From assembly GCA_003279655.1 (NCBI GenBank), contig QCHI01000002.1, forward strand, positions 124,001 through 188,000: DNA of 64,000 bases, read 5' to 3'. Each line of letters starts with the position of its first letter. Position 1 is the stretch's first letter. This document shows, piece after piece, positions 9,195 to 19,627 of this stretch. Position numbers and translations under genes: made by a program. Under the pieces are notes generated by a model that saw nothing but the letters and a program-made list of their open reading frames with translations, did no database searches and was not told the origin of the DNA. This DNA comes from Prochlorococcus sp. AG-402-A21. GTDB taxonomy: Bacteria > Cyanobacteriota > Cyanobacteriia > PCC-6307 > Cyanobiaceae.

Positions 9195-9923
9195 TTAAGT
9201 AACTAAATGATTTTCAAGTGCATATCTAACTAGTTCTGTTCTACTAGAAGTTCCGGTTTTAATAAATAATCGACTCACATATTTTTCTACATTGCGTATA
9301 GAAGTCTCAAGTTGTCTAGCAATCTCTTTGTTCATTAAACCTTCCGCTACTAGTTGCAAAACGCTTGCCTCTCTTGGTGTGAAATTAGGAATAGAGTCAT
9401 CTTTCCGTGAGTTATTTTTTTCCCCATGACTTAGCATTGATTTGATTTCTGTAATCTGTTTTGCCATTTGGCCAACATCAGCATTTGCAAATCTGGCTGC
9501 TTCAGTTAACAATCGCTCTTGCCGCTGAACTACATTCCTAACTCTTGCAACCAGCTCATCAGGATCAAATGGTTTTGGCATGTAGTCGTCTACACCTGCT
9601 TGATACCCTTGAGTTCTATCAGCAGTCATACCCTTAGCAGTAAGGAAAATTACAGGTGTACCTCCAAGTCTTTCATCTTCTCTGATTTTTTTTAAAAGCC
9701 CATAACCATCACACCTAGGCATCATAACGTCACTGATAATTACATCAGGGATCATTTTTTGAGCTTTTTCCCACCCTTCTTCTCCATCTACAGCGGTTGT
9801 AACTTGAAATCCTTCATCTTCAAGATAAGCCTGAACAGCAGTTCTTAAACCAGGCTCGTCATCGACAAGTAATATTCTGGGAGTCTGAGAAACTTCTTGT
9901 GTTGATGGATTTGGATCACTCAT
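9195..9923 (-). CDS. Two-component response regulator, LuxR/NarL type (Ycf29-like)
   Basis: A 242-residue regulator with an N-terminal receiver domain (about residues 15-135). The phosphoacceptor aspartate is about residue 65 in ISDVMMPRCDGYG, and the conserved lysine is near 117 in MPKPFDP. A ~40-residue linker follows, then a C-terminal LuxR-type helix-turn-helix (about 178-240: FTPREASVLQLVAEGLMNKEIA). Prochlorococcus has very few response regulators; the LuxR-type one is usually compared with plastid Ycf29. That name is inference from architecture, and the regulon is unknown. No histidine kinase lies nearby. Confidence 0.9.
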   Translation of the reverse strand: MSDPNPSTQEVSQTPRILLVDDEPGLRTAVQAYLEDEGFQVTTAVDGEEGWEKAQKMIPDVIISDVMMPRCDGYGLLKKIREDERLGGTPVIFLTAKGMTADRTQGYQAGVDDYMPKPFDPDELVARVRNVVQRQERLLTEAARFANADVGQMAKQITEIKSMLSHGEKNNSRKDDSIPNFTPREASVLQLVAEGLMNKEIARQLETSIRNVEKYVSRLFIKTGTSSRTELVRYALENHLVT

Positions 9924-10009
9924 AAATAAAAAAGATTAGGACTTCTATAGTTTTTAAAGAGGATATTAACCCTTATTCCTCTCTATTATTTAGCTTAACG
10001 AATGAATCA

Positions 10010-11158
10010 ATGGGTAATAAGAATCTGATTTTTGATTTTCAGTCCTCAACACCATGCAGTACAAAGGTCGTTGAGGAGATGGCCCCTTATTGGAATGATT
10101 TGTGGGGTAATCCCTCTAATAATAATAATCGATCCGGTGTTTATGCCTCAGCTGCAGTAGAAGTATCTCGTGAAAAAATAGCTTCTTATTTGAACATCAA
10201 TCCGAAAAGATTAATTTTCACGAGTGGGGCAACAGAAGCGAATAATTTGGGTTTAGTTGGGCATGCAAGAGCTAAAGCACAACTAATTGGAAAACCTGGA
10301 CACATAATTACCGTCTCAACTGAACATCATGCAGTCCTTGATCCTCTTAGGCAGCTTCAAAAAGAAGGGTTCCGTTTGTCAGAATTACAACCGAATAAAG
10401 ATGGTTTAATCAATATTGAACAACTTTCTGAAGCTGTTGAAAAAGATACTTTTTTAGTTAGCGTCATGGCTGCCAATAATGAGATCGGGGTTTTACAACC
10501 TATTGCTAAAATTGGGTCTTTTTGCAAAAGAAATGGAATCGCTTTTCATACTGATGCTGCTCAAGCCTTGGGTTACATAGATTTAGACCCCGATAAATTT
10601 CGCATTGATTTGATGAGCTTGAGTGCTCACAAAATCTATGGCCCTAAAGGCATTGGGGCTTTGGTGATTAGAGAAGGGTTCCCAATTGAACCATTTCAAT
10701 ATGGGGGAGGTCAGGAGCTTGGATTAAGATCTGGCACTCTACCTGTTCCTTTAATTGTTGGCTTTGCAACCGCAGTCGAAATAACAAAAAATGATCAGGA
10801 TGAGAGAAATAAGAGACTTTTATTTTTTAGAAACTTATTGTTGAGTGGATTAAAAAAGAATATTTCTGGATTGATAGTTAATGGATCTATTGATCAAAGA
10901 TTGCCTCATAACCTCAATATTACTTTTCCTGGTGTGAAGGGAAGTAAATTACATGGCCAATTAAGAAGGTTTATTTTTTGTACTAGTGGTTCAGCTTGTA
11001 GTAATGGTGAAGCTTCTCATGTACTTAAGGAACTAGGACTCTGCAAAAATGATGCTGAAGCATCAATAAGGATGAGTATTGGTAGAAATACTACTGAGAA
11101 AGATATCAAAGAAGCTATTGAGATTATTACAAAGATAGTGATTAATCTTAGAGAATAA
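10010..11158 (+). CDS. Cysteine desulfurase (NifS/IscS family)
   Basis: PLP enzyme that takes sulfur from cysteine for Fe-S clusters and other thio-cofactors. The 382-residue protein carries TSGATEANNLG, the PLP-contacting HTDAAQALG, the Schiff-base lysine (about residue 208) in SLSAHKIYGPKG, and the persulfide-forming cysteine (about 330) in SGSACSNGEASH. The long active-site loop indicates the group I (NifS/IscS) type rather than SufS. The usual N-terminal motif appears as LIFDFQSSTPC. It diverges from the response regulator and converges with rsmH (7 bp between stops). Confidence 0.93.
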   Translation: MGNKNLIFDFQSSTPCSTKVVEEMAPYWNDLWGNPSNNNNRSGVYASAAVEVSREKIASYLNINPKRLIFTSGATEANNLGLVGHARAKAQLIGKPGHIITVSTEHHAVLDPLRQLQKEGFRLSELQPNKDGLINIEQLSEAVEKDTFLVSVMAANNEIGVLQPIAKIGSFCKRNGIAFHTDAAQALGYIDLDPDKFRIDLMSLSAHKIYGPKGIGALVIREGFPIEPFQYGGGQELGLRSGTLPVPLIVGFATAVEITKNDQDERNKRLLFFRNLLLSGLKKNISGLIVNGSIDQRLPHNLNITFPGVKGSKLHGQLRRFIFCTSGSACSNGEASHVLKELGLCKNDAEASIRMSIGRNTTEKDIKEAIEIITKIVINLRE

Positions 11159-11165
11159 GTTAAGT

Positions 11166-12080
11166 CTATTTTACAAATTTTTTTGAAGAAATCCTTAACT
11201 TTGCACTTTTACTTCTTGGATTTAATTCTATCTCTTGAGGGGTTGCTCTTAAGGGCTTTTTAGATAGTACTTTTAATCTATTGTCAGTTTTAAATATCGA
11301 TTTAACTCTTCTATCTTCTAGTGAATGAAAACTCATTACCATAAATAGTCCATCTTCTAACAACCAGTTTGGAGCTTTTTCTAATAAGCTATCCAGCGAT
11401 TCCAATTCATTATTAACAGCTATCCTTAAAGCCATAAAAGTTCTAGTTGAAGGATGAATTCTGCCATATCTTTGCTTGGGTGGAAAACAACCAGCAATTG
11501 CATAAGAAAGAGCTTGAGTTCCACTGTATGCTCCATTTTCTGCAAGATCATTTTTGATTTTTCTTGCAATACGTCTAGAACGTTTTTCTTCTCCTAAGTT
11601 GTATATTAAATCTGCTAAATCCTGTTCAGATAGAGTGTCAATAAGTTCGGCTGCACTTAGACCTTTTTCAGGATTCATTCTCATATCTACCGGACCATCT
11701 AAACGAAAGCTAAAACCTCGTGAAGGCTCATCAAGTTGATGACTACTAACTCCAAGATCAGCTAAGACGCAAATAGCTTTTCCGTTAAGTGAAAAATCTG
11801 CGAAGTTTGTAGAGATTATTTCTATTCTTTTTCGGAACTTTATTAATCTTTTTGATGCTGCTTCTCTAGCCATTGGATCTTGATCCAGCCCAATAATTTT
11901 GATTCCTGGGAAATTCTCTAGTATTTGAGCTGAATGCCCCCCTCCTCCAATGGTGGCATCGATAATTAATCCTTGTTTTGTTAATTCACTTGGTAATTCC
12001 TTTAGTGATTGAATTATTTCTTTCCCCATTATTGGGACATGATTAAAGTTAGAACTTGAACTAATTGGCCCTTCTTTCAT
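11166..12080 (-). CDS. rsmH: 16S rRNA (cytosine-1402-N4)-methyltransferase
   Basis: A 304-residue RsmH/MraW enzyme that methylates C1402 in the 16S rRNA decoding centre. Diagnostic regions are [10 protein letters not shown], the SAM-binding [11 protein letters not shown] (near residues 41-51), [25 protein letters not shown] and the C-terminal [11 protein letters not shown]. In many bacteria it sits in the dcw cell-division cluster; here it is isolated, facing ndhH divergently across about 41 bp. Confidence 0.96.
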   Translation of the reverse strand: MKEGPISSSSNFNHVPIMGKEIIQSLKELPSELTKQGLIIDATIGGGGHSAQILENFPGIKIIGLDQDPMAREAASKRLIKFRKRIEIISTNFADFSLNGKAICVLADLGVSSHQLDEPSRGFSFRLDGPVDMRMNPEKGLSAAELIDTLSEQDLADLIYNLGEEKRSRRIARKIKNDLAENGAYSGTQALSYAIAGCFPPKQRYGRIHPSTRTFMALRIAVNNELESLDSLLEKAPNWLLEDGLFMVMSFHSLEDRRVKSIFKTDNRLKVLSKKPLRATPQEIELNPRSKSAKLRISSKKFVK

Positions 12081-12121
12081 AAGTTTTCACTAGTATTTAG
12101 ACATTGCTTTGATTGGGCCCA

Positions 12122-13306
12122 ATGACGCAGCTTGAAACGCGTACGGAGCCAATGGTGGTCAACTTTGGGCCACATCATCCATCAATGCATGGGGTATTGC
12201 GGTTGGTCGTAACCCTTGATGGAGAGGATGTTGTTGATTGTGAACCAGTTATTGGTTACTTGCACAGAGGGATGGAGAAAATTGCTGAGAATAGAACAAA
12301 CGTCATGTTTGTGCCTTACGTGAGTCGCATGGATTATGCGGCTGGTATGTTTTATGAAGCCATTGTTGTTAATGCTCCTGAGCGTTTAGCAAATATAAAG
12401 GTACCTAAGAGAGCAAGTTACATTAGAGTGATAATGCTTGAGTTGAATAGGATCGCTAACCATTTGCTATGGTTAGGCCCATTTTTGGCAGATGTCGGAG
12501 CTCAAACTCCTTTCTTCTATATTTTTAGAGAAAGAGAGATGATTTACGATTTATGGGAGGCTGCAACTGGTCAAAGATTGATTAATAATAATTATTTTCG
12601 TATTGGTGGCGTTGCATGTGATTTACCTTGGGGTTGGTTAGAAAAATGCATAGACTTTTGTGATTGGTTTGGTCCAAAAATCGATGAGTATGAAAAATTG
12701 ATAACTAATAACCCTATCTTTCGTAGACGCATAGAAGGTTTAGGAGTTATAGGAAAAGAGCAAGCTATTAACTGGAGTCTTTCTGGTCCAATGCTTCGGG
12801 CTGCAGGTGTTCCATGGGATTTGAGAAAGGTAGATCATTATGAATGTTATGACGATTTTGAATGGGATATTGCATGGGAGAAAGAGGGGGATTGTTATGC
12901 AAGATATAGAGTTCGTATTGAAGAAATGAGACAGTCATTAAAAATATTAAGACAAGCGTGTGAGATGATTCCAGGGGGGGCAACAGAAAATCTTGAGGCG
13001 AAAAGGACAGTTGAGGGAAAAAAAGGTGATATGTCAGGCTTTGATTATCAGTATGTAGCTAAGAAGGTTGCACCTACTTTTAAAATTCCTAATGGTGAAT
13101 TATATACACGTCTTGAGTCTGGGAAAGGAGAGATAGGAGTATTTATTCAAGGTAATAATGATGTAACTCCTTGGCGGTTTAAAATTAGAGCGGCTGATTC
13201 TAATAATTTGCAGATTCTGCCTCACATACTGAAGGGAGCTAAGGTCGCTGACATAATGGCTATCTTAGGTTCCATTGATGTGATTATGGGTTCTGTTGAT
13301 AGATAG
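12122..13306 (+). CDS. ndhH: NAD(P)H-quinone oxidoreductase subunit H (NdhH)
   Basis: The 49-kDa-type peripheral-arm subunit of NDH-1, positioned next to the quinone site. Starting at the ATG at 12122 gives 394 residues, the normal cyanobacterial length, with the N-terminus [21 protein letters not shown] longer reading from a TTG at 12113 is possible but less likely. Conserved regions include [27 protein letters not shown] and the C-terminal [13 protein letters not shown]. The DHNA-CoA thioesterase reading frame starts 5 bp after the stop, so the two are probably cotranscribed. Confidence 0.96.
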   Translation: MTQLETRTEPMVVNFGPHHPSMHGVLRLVVTLDGEDVVDCEPVIGYLHRGMEKIAENRTNVMFVPYVSRMDYAAGMFYEAIVVNAPERLANIKVPKRASYIRVIMLELNRIANHLLWLGPFLADVGAQTPFFYIFREREMIYDLWEAATGQRLINNNYFRIGGVACDLPWGWLEKCIDFCDWFGPKIDEYEKLITNNPIFRRRIEGLGVIGKEQAINWSLSGPMLRAAGVPWDLRKVDHYECYDDFEWDIAWEKEGDCYARYRVRIEEMRQSLKILRQACEMIPGGATENLEAKRTVEGKKGDMSGFDYQYVAKKVAPTFKIPNGELYTRLESGKGEIGVFIQGNNDVTPWRFKIRAADSNNLQILPHILKGAKVADIMAILGSIDVIMGSVDR

Positions 13307-13311
13307 GTTCT

Positions 13312-13764
13312 TTGGAAAAGCGTAATCCTAGAGAATGGTTATGTTTGGAACGAACCGTTCGTTTTGGTGAGACAGATGCTGCTGGCGTAGTGCATTTTCT
13401 TGAATTATTGAAATGGTGTCATGAAACTTGGGAAGCAAGTTTAGAAAAACATGGAGTAGTTTTACAAGAAATTTTTCCTACAAACCAAATTAATACAAGC
13501 AAACTGGATGTAGCTTTGCCAGTTGTTCATTGTGAAGCAAATTATTTTCAACCACTTTATGTTGGAGATACTATCAATATCGAACTAAATCCAGAGAAGA
13601 TAAATGTCTCTTCATTTGTACTTCGATTTAAATTTAAAAAAAATGGTGAGAAAATCGGCACGGCAAATATAAAACATGTATCGATAAATCCGATTACAAG
13701 AGACATATGTGCATTATCTAAGCAAATAAATTTGTGGCTTCATGAATCTAGTTTGAATTTTTAG
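13312..13764 (+). CDS. Hotdog-fold thioesterase, probable 1,4-dihydroxy-2-naphthoyl-CoA hydrolase
   Basis: A 150-residue 4-hydroxybenzoyl-CoA-thioesterase-type protein with the active-site motif RFGETDAAGVVHFLELLKW near the N-terminus. The cyanobacterial members of this group (Slr0204-type) hydrolyse DHNA-CoA in phylloquinone synthesis. That role is strongly supported here by menE, menC, menA and menF within the next 4.6 kb. The start is TTG at 13312, preceded by an AGG-containing sequence. Its last 4 bp overlap the 3' end of convergent menE. Substrate assignment is inference from context. Confidence 0.85.
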   Translation: MEKRNPREWLCLERTVRFGETDAAGVVHFLELLKWCHETWEASLEKHGVVLQEIFPTNQINTSKLDVALPVVHCEANYFQPLYVGDTINIELNPEKINVSSFVLRFKFKKNGEKIGTANIKHVSINPITRDICALSKQINLWLHESSLNF

Positions 13765-14996
13765 TGAATAGGTCTATTAAAGGCTATCCAATCTTGCCAT
13801 TTTTTTATTTCCCATTTTTTATTGATATTTCTTGAAAGTTTTGGGCAATCGTACCACTTCATTGGTTTTTTGGATGGTTGCCAGTCTTCAATGAGATCAG
13901 TCAGAAGTGAGATGATTGGAGATCTGTTGATTCCTTTTTCTTTGAATTTAGTTAAGGCAACTAAACGTTGTCCCCATTTCTTATCACTAACTCCTAGTAC
14001 AAAAATGTCGTGAATTGGGATTTGATTTTTCGAGATTATTGTCATTAATTCCATTTCGATATCTTCTGGGAAAATCGTTTCACCACCAGAATTTATAGCT
14101 GAATCTCTTCTACCCAGGATTTGTATTGCTTTTCTATTGTCGAGAGTGATGTATTGCGCTAAATCGCCTGCTTCCCACCATCCATTTGTGCCTGTAATTG
14201 ATTCGAATTTACCATTCTTCCATTTTGAAGTTGCAATCCTACTAGTTTTAATCTTAAGGGAATTCCTTTTGTTGATTTCTATCTCAACATCTTCGAGAGG
14301 GAACCCAACACTATTACTTCCTTTTAAAAAATCGTTGGGACTCAGGCAAGTCACCATTGCAACAGTTTCGGTGGCCCCATAACAAGGAGCTAAATTAATA
14401 GAATTTTTTCGCGCTTTGTCAGCAAGATCTGTGGAGATCAAGGCCCCTCCGACCCAGATTATAGCTAGAGATTGAAGCCATTTTAAACCATCAGAATCAT
14501 CAATCAAAGATGATAATTGAGTTGGAACTAGGGATGTAATTAATGGACGTCTATATTTATTAGTTAATACTTCACTAAACTGCTTAAGTTGAAGTGGTTT
14601 ATGCATTAAAGAAGGTGAAATCCAGTGATACTCCGATCGCCACGTGTGATGTCTCCACCAAGGCATGAAACCACTTATGTGGTGTAAAGGTAGTGCATTG
14701 AGAATTATGCACTCATTTGGCATAAGGCCATGATTCTTTAACCACATTCCAGTAGCTAAAGCCGAATTAGTTAGATTTTTAAGTGATTGTAAACAAAGAT
14801 TTGGGCCTCCAATGCTCCCCCCGCTTGAAATGATTATTCCTTCTCCTTCAGGTAAAGTTGACGATGTGGGAATTTTCGTTTGATCTTTTGGAGGTGCTAG
14901 ATATACCCACTTATGCTTTTCAAAATTCTTCAAAATTTCTTTTGAACAATCCAGGTTTTTTTCAGGAATACATTTTACAACTGCAATTTCGCTCAT
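13761..14996 (-). CDS. menE: o-Succinylbenzoate-CoA ligase
   Basis: AMP-forming acyl-CoA synthetase of 411 residues, activating o-succinylbenzoate in phylloquinone synthesis. It has a glycine-rich adenylation loop IISSGGSIGGPN near residue 57, the adenine-binding YGATETVAM, and GWWEAGDLAQ with the ATP ribose-binding Asp. The C-terminal lysine loop region lies around SRNINKKWEIKKW. It is shorter and more divergent than E. coli MenE. The context (menC overlaps the start by 4 bp, menA upstream) makes the assignment firm. Confidence 0.9.
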   Translation of the reverse strand: MSEIAVVKCIPEKNLDCSKEILKNFEKHKWVYLAPPKDQTKIPTSSTLPEGEGIIISSGGSIGGPNLCLQSLKNLTNSALATGMWLKNHGLMPNECIILNALPLHHISGFMPWWRHHTWRSEYHWISPSLMHKPLQLKQFSEVLTNKYRRPLITSLVPTQLSSLIDDSDGLKWLQSLAIIWVGGALISTDLADKARKNSINLAPCYGATETVAMVTCLSPNDFLKGSNSVGFPLEDVEIEINKRNSLKIKTSRIATSKWKNGKFESITGTNGWWEAGDLAQYITLDNRKAIQILGRRDSAINSGGETIFPEDIEMELMTIISKNQIPIHDIFVLGVSDKKWGQRLVALTKFKEKGINRSPIISLLTDLIEDWQPSKKPMKWYDCPKLSRNINKKWEIKKWQDWIAFNRPIH

Positions 14997-15964
14997 ACGG
15001 CTTCCCAGACTAATTTTGGATTGTTGCTAAAGAGTGGGCTTTTTGGGCACCATCCAGGTGCAAGTCCAGGTGCACAAGAATTTCCCCCTTTGACTTGCCT
15101 GGAAGCGAGGTGATTAATCCACCTCCTCCCAATACCAGTTTCAAAAGCTGTGCTTATGACTGTTTGACTATCTTCTTGTTCTATTTCTTTTAACAGTGAT
15201 CTAGGGTCACCATCTAATGCAGGGCGACGTATTTGCCAACTTTTCCATGTTTTTCGTAAATATGGAAATTCAACCAAAGATTCATCTAGTGCGATTGGAA
15301 TTTGATTGGCTAATGAAAATAAACCTTCAATATCTTTTGATGGGAGTGGCTGTTCAATCCATTCCAAACGAGGTTCGTTTTTGAGTTCGTTAATCCATTC
15401 TTGTGCTTTTTGGCGACTCCATCCTCCATTTGGATCAATCCTAAGTTTAAAATTATTTGGTAAAATATCTAAGATTTTTTGTAATGTTTTCTCTTCTTTA
15501 AAGTTATTTTCTTGGTGAGATACTTTCCATTTTATTGTACAAGAACTTTTCTTGTCATTTGATCCATCTACATATTTAACTATTGACTCTAATGGATCAA
15601 TATTTGTAGGTAAAAGATAAGCTGATTTTTCGATGTCAAAACCATCAAAATTTAACTTGCTTTTAGTGAGATTTTCTAAATCGGCTAAGCAGGTTCCTAA
15701 TCCGAAAGCCAGTGCTCCTGGCAACTCACATAAATAATTTTCTATTGAATCTTTTGTAGTTTGTCTCCCAATAAAGTCGAGACTTTCGATACTTTTTTGT
15801 AATTCCTTTTTCTCAATAGGTGATACTTCACCCCATCCGTAATTTCCATCTGAGTCTTTTATTTGCAACAATAAACCTACCTTTTTATGAATACTTCCTT
15901 GCGAGGTTATTAATTTTCTTGTTAGTTGAAATGAAAATGGCTTGATATTAATTCTTAATTTCAT
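14993..15964 (-). CDS. menC: o-Succinylbenzoate synthase
   Basis: Enolase-superfamily dehydratase converting SHCHC to o-succinylbenzoate. The 323-residue product shows the superfamily features: a catalytic Lys pair in CTIKWKV, the metal-ligand aspartate in LRIDPNGGW, the glutamate in LEWIEQPL, and ALDESLVE. The N-terminal capping segment contains NYGWGEVSP. It overlaps menE by 4 bp (translational coupling likely) and follows menA by 19 bp on the same strand. Confidence 0.92.
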   Translation of the reverse strand: MKLRINIKPFSFQLTRKLITSQGSIHKKVGLLLQIKDSDGNYGWGEVSPIEKKELQKSIESLDFIGRQTTKDSIENYLCELPGALAFGLGTCLADLENLTKSKLNFDGFDIEKSAYLLPTNIDPLESIVKYVDGSNDKKSSCTIKWKVSHQENNFKEEKTLQKILDILPNNFKLRIDPNGGWSRQKAQEWINELKNEPRLEWIEQPLPSKDIEGLFSLANQIPIALDESLVEFPYLRKTWKSWQIRRPALDGDPRSLLKEIEQEDSQTVISTAFETGIGRRWINHLASRQVKGGNSCAPGLAPGWCPKSPLFSNNPKLVWEAV

Positions 15965-15983
15965 GATTCAACAAAATCAAAAA

Positions 15984-16913
15984 TTAATTATAAAAGAATG
16001 AGGATATAGCAAAACCTATACTCAAGCATAAACCATTAATTGTCTGAAAGCGTAAAGCTAAAAACTTACTGTTTTTAATACGCTCAGGTTGGTTGTGATG
16101 TCTTTTAATTAATTTGATAAGATCTACACCTGAAGGAAGGCTAATTAAACATATAAGAGTAGTTATTGGCCATATTCCAATTAGTACTGGTAATAATTCT
16201 AAAAAAAATATTAGACCAACGAACCACGGTAAAAATTCTGCCGCGCGATGAGTGCCTAAAATAACTAAGGGTGATTTTTTACCGACAGCAGCATCTTGAT
16301 TGATTTGATGAAAATGCGAACAGAATAGAACCAAAGTGGTCGCCATAGCCGGACCTGCCCCAACAATCAGTGCTGTTTCCCAGGGGATGGCATGAAAAGT
16401 AGATTTTGGAGAAACAACAATTAGTGCTGCAGCTGTAGCAAGCGGGCCAAAGGCAATCCAGCAGAGGGGTTCTCCCAAGCCCTTATACCCCAGTCTAAAT
16501 GGTGGCCCTTGATATAAATATCCAAGGAAACAACAAATTAAGACCAAAAAAAGTACTGTTATTTTACTTTTTAAAGCAAGGATAAATATGATAAATAAAC
16601 CTAATAAAAGAGAAAAATATGCAACTCGACTTACAGTGGTTTTATTACCCGTCAAAGCGACTACGGAGTGGAATTTGTATTTGTCAACGCCAGTTTCATC
16701 GTCAAAAAGATCATTGGTAAGATTCTCCCAAAGTAAAATCAAGATAGAGGCAATTAGAAAACCGATGAATTGTCCTACACGAATATTGCCGCTATTTCCT
16801 AGCTCCCATGCTGCAGATAAAATTACAGGCATTATTGCGACTGAATATAATGGCCACTTAATTGCAGCTTGCCAAAGATGTTTCTTTTCAGTTTTCGAAG
16901 ACTTCACTGACAA
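15984..16913 (-). CDS. menA: 1,4-Dihydroxy-2-naphthoate phytyltransferase
   Basis: UbiA-superfamily membrane prenyltransferase that adds the phytyl tail to DHNA on the way to phylloquinone, the photosystem I A1 cofactor. The 309 residues contain about eight or nine hydrophobic segments and the prenyl-diphosphate-binding Asp-rich motif NDLFDDETGVDKYK. The start appears to be a TTG at 16913 (MSVKSSKTEK) with AACAGG upstream. It diverges from menF over a 93-bp gap, so the phylloquinone genes form two facing transcription units with a shared regulatory gap. Confidence 0.93.
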   Translation of the reverse strand: MSVKSSKTEKKHLWQAAIKWPLYSVAIMPVILSAAWELGNSGNIRVGQFIGFLIASILILLWENLTNDLFDDETGVDKYKFHSVVALTGNKTTVSRVAYFSLLLGLFIIFILALKSKITVLFLVLICCFLGYLYQGPPFRLGYKGLGEPLCWIAFGPLATAAALIVVSPKSTFHAIPWETALIVGAGPAMATTLVLFCSHFHQINQDAAVGKKSPLVILGTHRAAEFLPWFVGLIFFLELLPVLIGIWPITTLICLISLPSGVDLIKLIKRHHNQPERIKNSKFLALRFQTINGLCLSIGFAISSFFYN

Positions 16914-17006
16914 AATAACCTGTTCTGTTTGTTTCTTGGTTCCTTCCTTAAGACTAGGCAGCAGTTCATGTATTGGTTTATTTATGTCTAAAGGCTCTAA
17001 TTGGTT

Positions 17007-18407
17007 ATGAATTTAGAACCTGTCTTTAGTGAGCTTTTAGTGAGTTCTCTTCAGAAATGGAGTGAACGAAAAGTTGATGAATGTATTTTGAGCATTTCTG
17101 TTCCTGTAAGTCAAACAGACCCTTTAACGACATTACCTTTAATTGCTGAAAAACATCAGTTTAGATTTCTTTGGGATCTATCTCCCGGATTGTGCATTTC
17201 TGCCGGAGGACATTGTCAATCTTTGGATTTATCTGGACCAAAGAGGTTTGAAAATGCACAAAGGTTTAGTGATGAGATTTTTACTCGATTGATAGATACT
17301 TCTCCAAGTCCAGAATTTTCAGCATCAAGGATTCTATTTTCATTTTCTTTTTTTGATCAAATAAAGAGTAATGAAAAATCAATAGATGATAAATTTTCCC
17401 TGCAGGCTGTTTTGCCTAAGTGGCAATTAACTGCAAAAGATGGATTGACATGGTTACGTTTAAATTCAGTTGCCCTAAATCCTTCAGATGTTCGTGAATC
17501 CGTAGAAAGATTATGGTCAATTCGAGAAAAGATAAATAGATCACCAGTCCGAATTTTCCATGATGTAAAAGAAAATTTCTTAGTCGATAATTTTTCTAAT
17601 GAATGGAAATCTCAATATCGAGATTCGTTGGCTAAAGGGATCGAATTAATCAATGCAGGTGATTTGGATAAGCTTGTATTGGCTACGAGACAACGTCTTT
17701 CCCTCAGAAAGCCATTAGATCCGCTGAACTTACTTGCTCGCCTAAGAGTTCAGCAAACTAATAGTTGTCGATTTCTATGGCAAAAAAATCATGATGAGTC
17801 ATTTTTTGGTGCATCACCTGAGAGATTGATAAGTCTCAATCACAATCAATTACTAATCGATGCTTTGGCTGGTACTGCAAAAAAGGGTGATGATGGAGAA
17901 GAATTACTTGCATCTTCTAAAGAATTAAGAGAACACCATTTTGTAGTTAACTCTATTGTCGAACAACTTTTAAGAAAAGGTATTAAAGGAAGTCATTCCC
18001 CTCAACCAAAATTAATTACTCAAGGTCATTTAATACATTTGCATACTCTTATTCAAGCGTGTGTCAAAGAAAAATCTCCTCTGGATTTAGTTGAAGCTCT
18101 TCATCCAACTCCTGCAGTTGCTGGATTGCCTCTGAGTAAATCTTTGAGTTGGTTGAGAGCTTTAGAACCATTTGACCGTCAAACATATGCTTCTCCAATT
18201 GGATGGATAGATAAAAATCAAAATTCAGAATTCAGGGTGGCCATTCGTTACGGACATGTGAGAGGCTATGAACTTAAATTGTTTGCTGGTGCTGGCCTAG
18301 TAAAAGGCTCAACTGTTGAGGGAGAAATGCAAGAGGTCGCTTTGAAATTTGAAGTTTTAAGAAATCAATTAAATTTAGATAGGGTTAATTGTTCAAATGA
18401 TCTATAA
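17007..18407 (+). CDS. menF: Isochorismate synthase
   Basis: Chorismate-utilising enzyme converting chorismate to isochorismate, the first step of phylloquinone synthesis. From the ATG at 17007 the protein has 466 residues; a TTG six bases earlier would add two. The C-terminal catalytic domain shows [50 protein letters not shown] and the terminal [11 protein letters not shown]. Its last 23 bp overlap convergent gshB. Confidence 0.93.
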   Translation: MNLEPVFSELLVSSLQKWSERKVDECILSISVPVSQTDPLTTLPLIAEKHQFRFLWDLSPGLCISAGGHCQSLDLSGPKRFENAQRFSDEIFTRLIDTSPSPEFSASRILFSFSFFDQIKSNEKSIDDKFSLQAVLPKWQLTAKDGLTWLRLNSVALNPSDVRESVERLWSIREKINRSPVRIFHDVKENFLVDNFSNEWKSQYRDSLAKGIELINAGDLDKLVLATRQRLSLRKPLDPLNLLARLRVQQTNSCRFLWQKNHDESFFGASPERLISLNHNQLLIDALAGTAKKGDDGEELLASSKELREHHFVVNSIVEQLLRKGIKGSHSPQPKLITQGHLIHLHTLIQACVKEKSPLDLVEALHPTPAVAGLPLSKSLSWLRALEPFDRQTYASPIGWIDKNQNSEFRVAIRYGHVRGYELKLFAGAGLVKGSTVEGEMQEVALKFEVLRNQLNLDRVNCSNDL

Positions 18408-19314
18408 GATAATCAATCACTTTATCTGCTAATGGAACATTCATTAGGTTTTCTACTTCTCTAATACCAGTTGGACTCGTAACATTAATCTCACTTAGCA
18501 TTCCTCCAATAACATCTATCCCAACAAAAAAGAGCCCTTCATCTTGTAAATCAGGCTTTATTTGATCGCATATCTCTATCTCTTTAGGAGTTAATCTAGT
18601 TGCCTCGGCTTTTCCACCTAAAGCGAGGTTGCTTCTGAAGTCTCCTTGTTTTGGACGTCTATTAATTGCACCTAATGGCTCTCCATTAACCAAAAGGATT
18701 CTTTTATCGCCATTTATTACTTCTGGTAAAAATTGTTGCATCATCACTGGCAAATGTTCTTGTGAAGTAACCAGTTCGAGTAATGCCTCTAAGCCTGGAG
18801 CGTCCTTTGCAATTCGTATAACTCCTTGCCCACCTTTACCTCCAAGTGGCTTCAAAACAACTTCTCCGTACTCTTTTGCAAATGAAATTAATTGCTCCAC
18901 CCGACTCGCTACAAGAGTGGGAGCCATTAAATCACTAAATCTTAAAGCTCCTAACTTTTCATTCCAAGCTCTAAGTGATGCAGGCTTGTTAATTACGTTG
19001 ACACCATCTCTTTCTGCAACTTCTAATAAATGAGTTGCGTATAAAAAAGCCTCATCAACAGGTGGATCTTTTCGCATCCAAATGCATGAGAAATCTCTTA
19101 AAGGAAGGCTTTGAGATGAATGGACATTGATCCATGGTTCACAATTGACTTTATTAGAAACCACCCATGCATCGTCCCCTCGGGCTTGCAGGTCAGAAGG
19201 AGTACAGATCCAAACATCTATTTTAGCTCTAGATGCGGCTTGCATAAGTGCTGCTGATGAATCCTTGTTGGGATTAATATTTTCAATTGGATCTAGAATG
19301 AATAGTTGCTTCAT
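18385..19314 (-). CDS. gshB: Glutathione synthetase
   Basis: ATP-grasp ligase joining glycine to gamma-glutamylcysteine. The 309-residue product has the bacterial GshB length. It shows [44 protein letters not shown] (the ATP-grasp lysine and glycine loop) and [15 protein letters not shown] with the metal ligands. It lies 3 bp downstream of the glutaredoxin stop on the same strand, a clear functional pair in thiol redox metabolism. Confidence 0.96.
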   Translation of the reverse strand: MKQLFILDPIENINPNKDSSAALMQAASRAKIDVWICTPSDLQARGDDAWVVSNKVNCEPWINVHSSQSLPLRDFSCIWMRKDPPVDEAFLYATHLLEVAERDGVNVINKPASLRAWNEKLGALRFSDLMAPTLVASRVEQLISFAKEYGEVVLKPLGGKGGQGVIRIAKDAPGLEALLELVTSQEHLPVMMQQFLPEVINGDKRILLVNGEPLGAINRRPKQGDFRSNLALGGKAEATRLTPKEIEICDQIKPDLQDEGLFFVGIDVIGGMLSEINVTSPTGIREVENLMNVPLADKVIDYLIDHLNN

Positions 19315-19317
19315 GAA

Positions 19318-19608
19318 TCAATTTCTAATTCCAATCAGTTCATTTAATTCGTTATTGCTCTCAAGTTCGTAGAGCTCGTCGCAACCTCCAATACTTTCTC
19401 CATTTATAAAAATTTGTGGAACAGTTCTGCGACCTCCTGCTCTTTCAGACATTTTTGTTCTTGCATCATTGTCTCCATCAATAGAATATTCTTTGAATTG
19501 GACTCCTTTTTCATTTAATAGTGCTTTTGCACGTAGGCAAAATGGGCAAAATCTCCAAGTGTATATTTCCACTGTAGTAATGCCTGAATCGTGAATTGAT
19601 CTGTTCAT
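19318..19608 (-). CDS. grxC: Dithiol glutaredoxin (GrxC type)
   Basis: A 96-residue glutaredoxin with the redox motif CPFC (in WRFCPFCLRAKALL, near residue 20), the cis-proline region RRTVPQIFINGESIGG and the glutathione-binding GGCDEL. It reduces disulfides and glutathione mixed disulfides at the expense of GSH. The gene is upstream of and nearly abutting gshB, so GSH synthesis and use are co-expressed. A symbol of grxC is by family resemblance (CPFC/CPYC dithiol class). Confidence 0.93.
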   Translation of the reverse strand: MNRSIHDSGITTVEIYTWRFCPFCLRAKALLNEKGVQFKEYSIDGDNDARTKMSERAGGRRTVPQIFINGESIGGCDELYELESNNELNELIGIRN

Positions 19609-19627
19609 TTATAGTTTTTGGGTTGAT

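Noticed and set aside
10010..11158. Possible SufS rather than NifS/IscS type desulfurase
   Set aside because: The active-site cysteine sits in a long SGSACSNG loop typical of group I enzymes, and no suf genes are adjacent.
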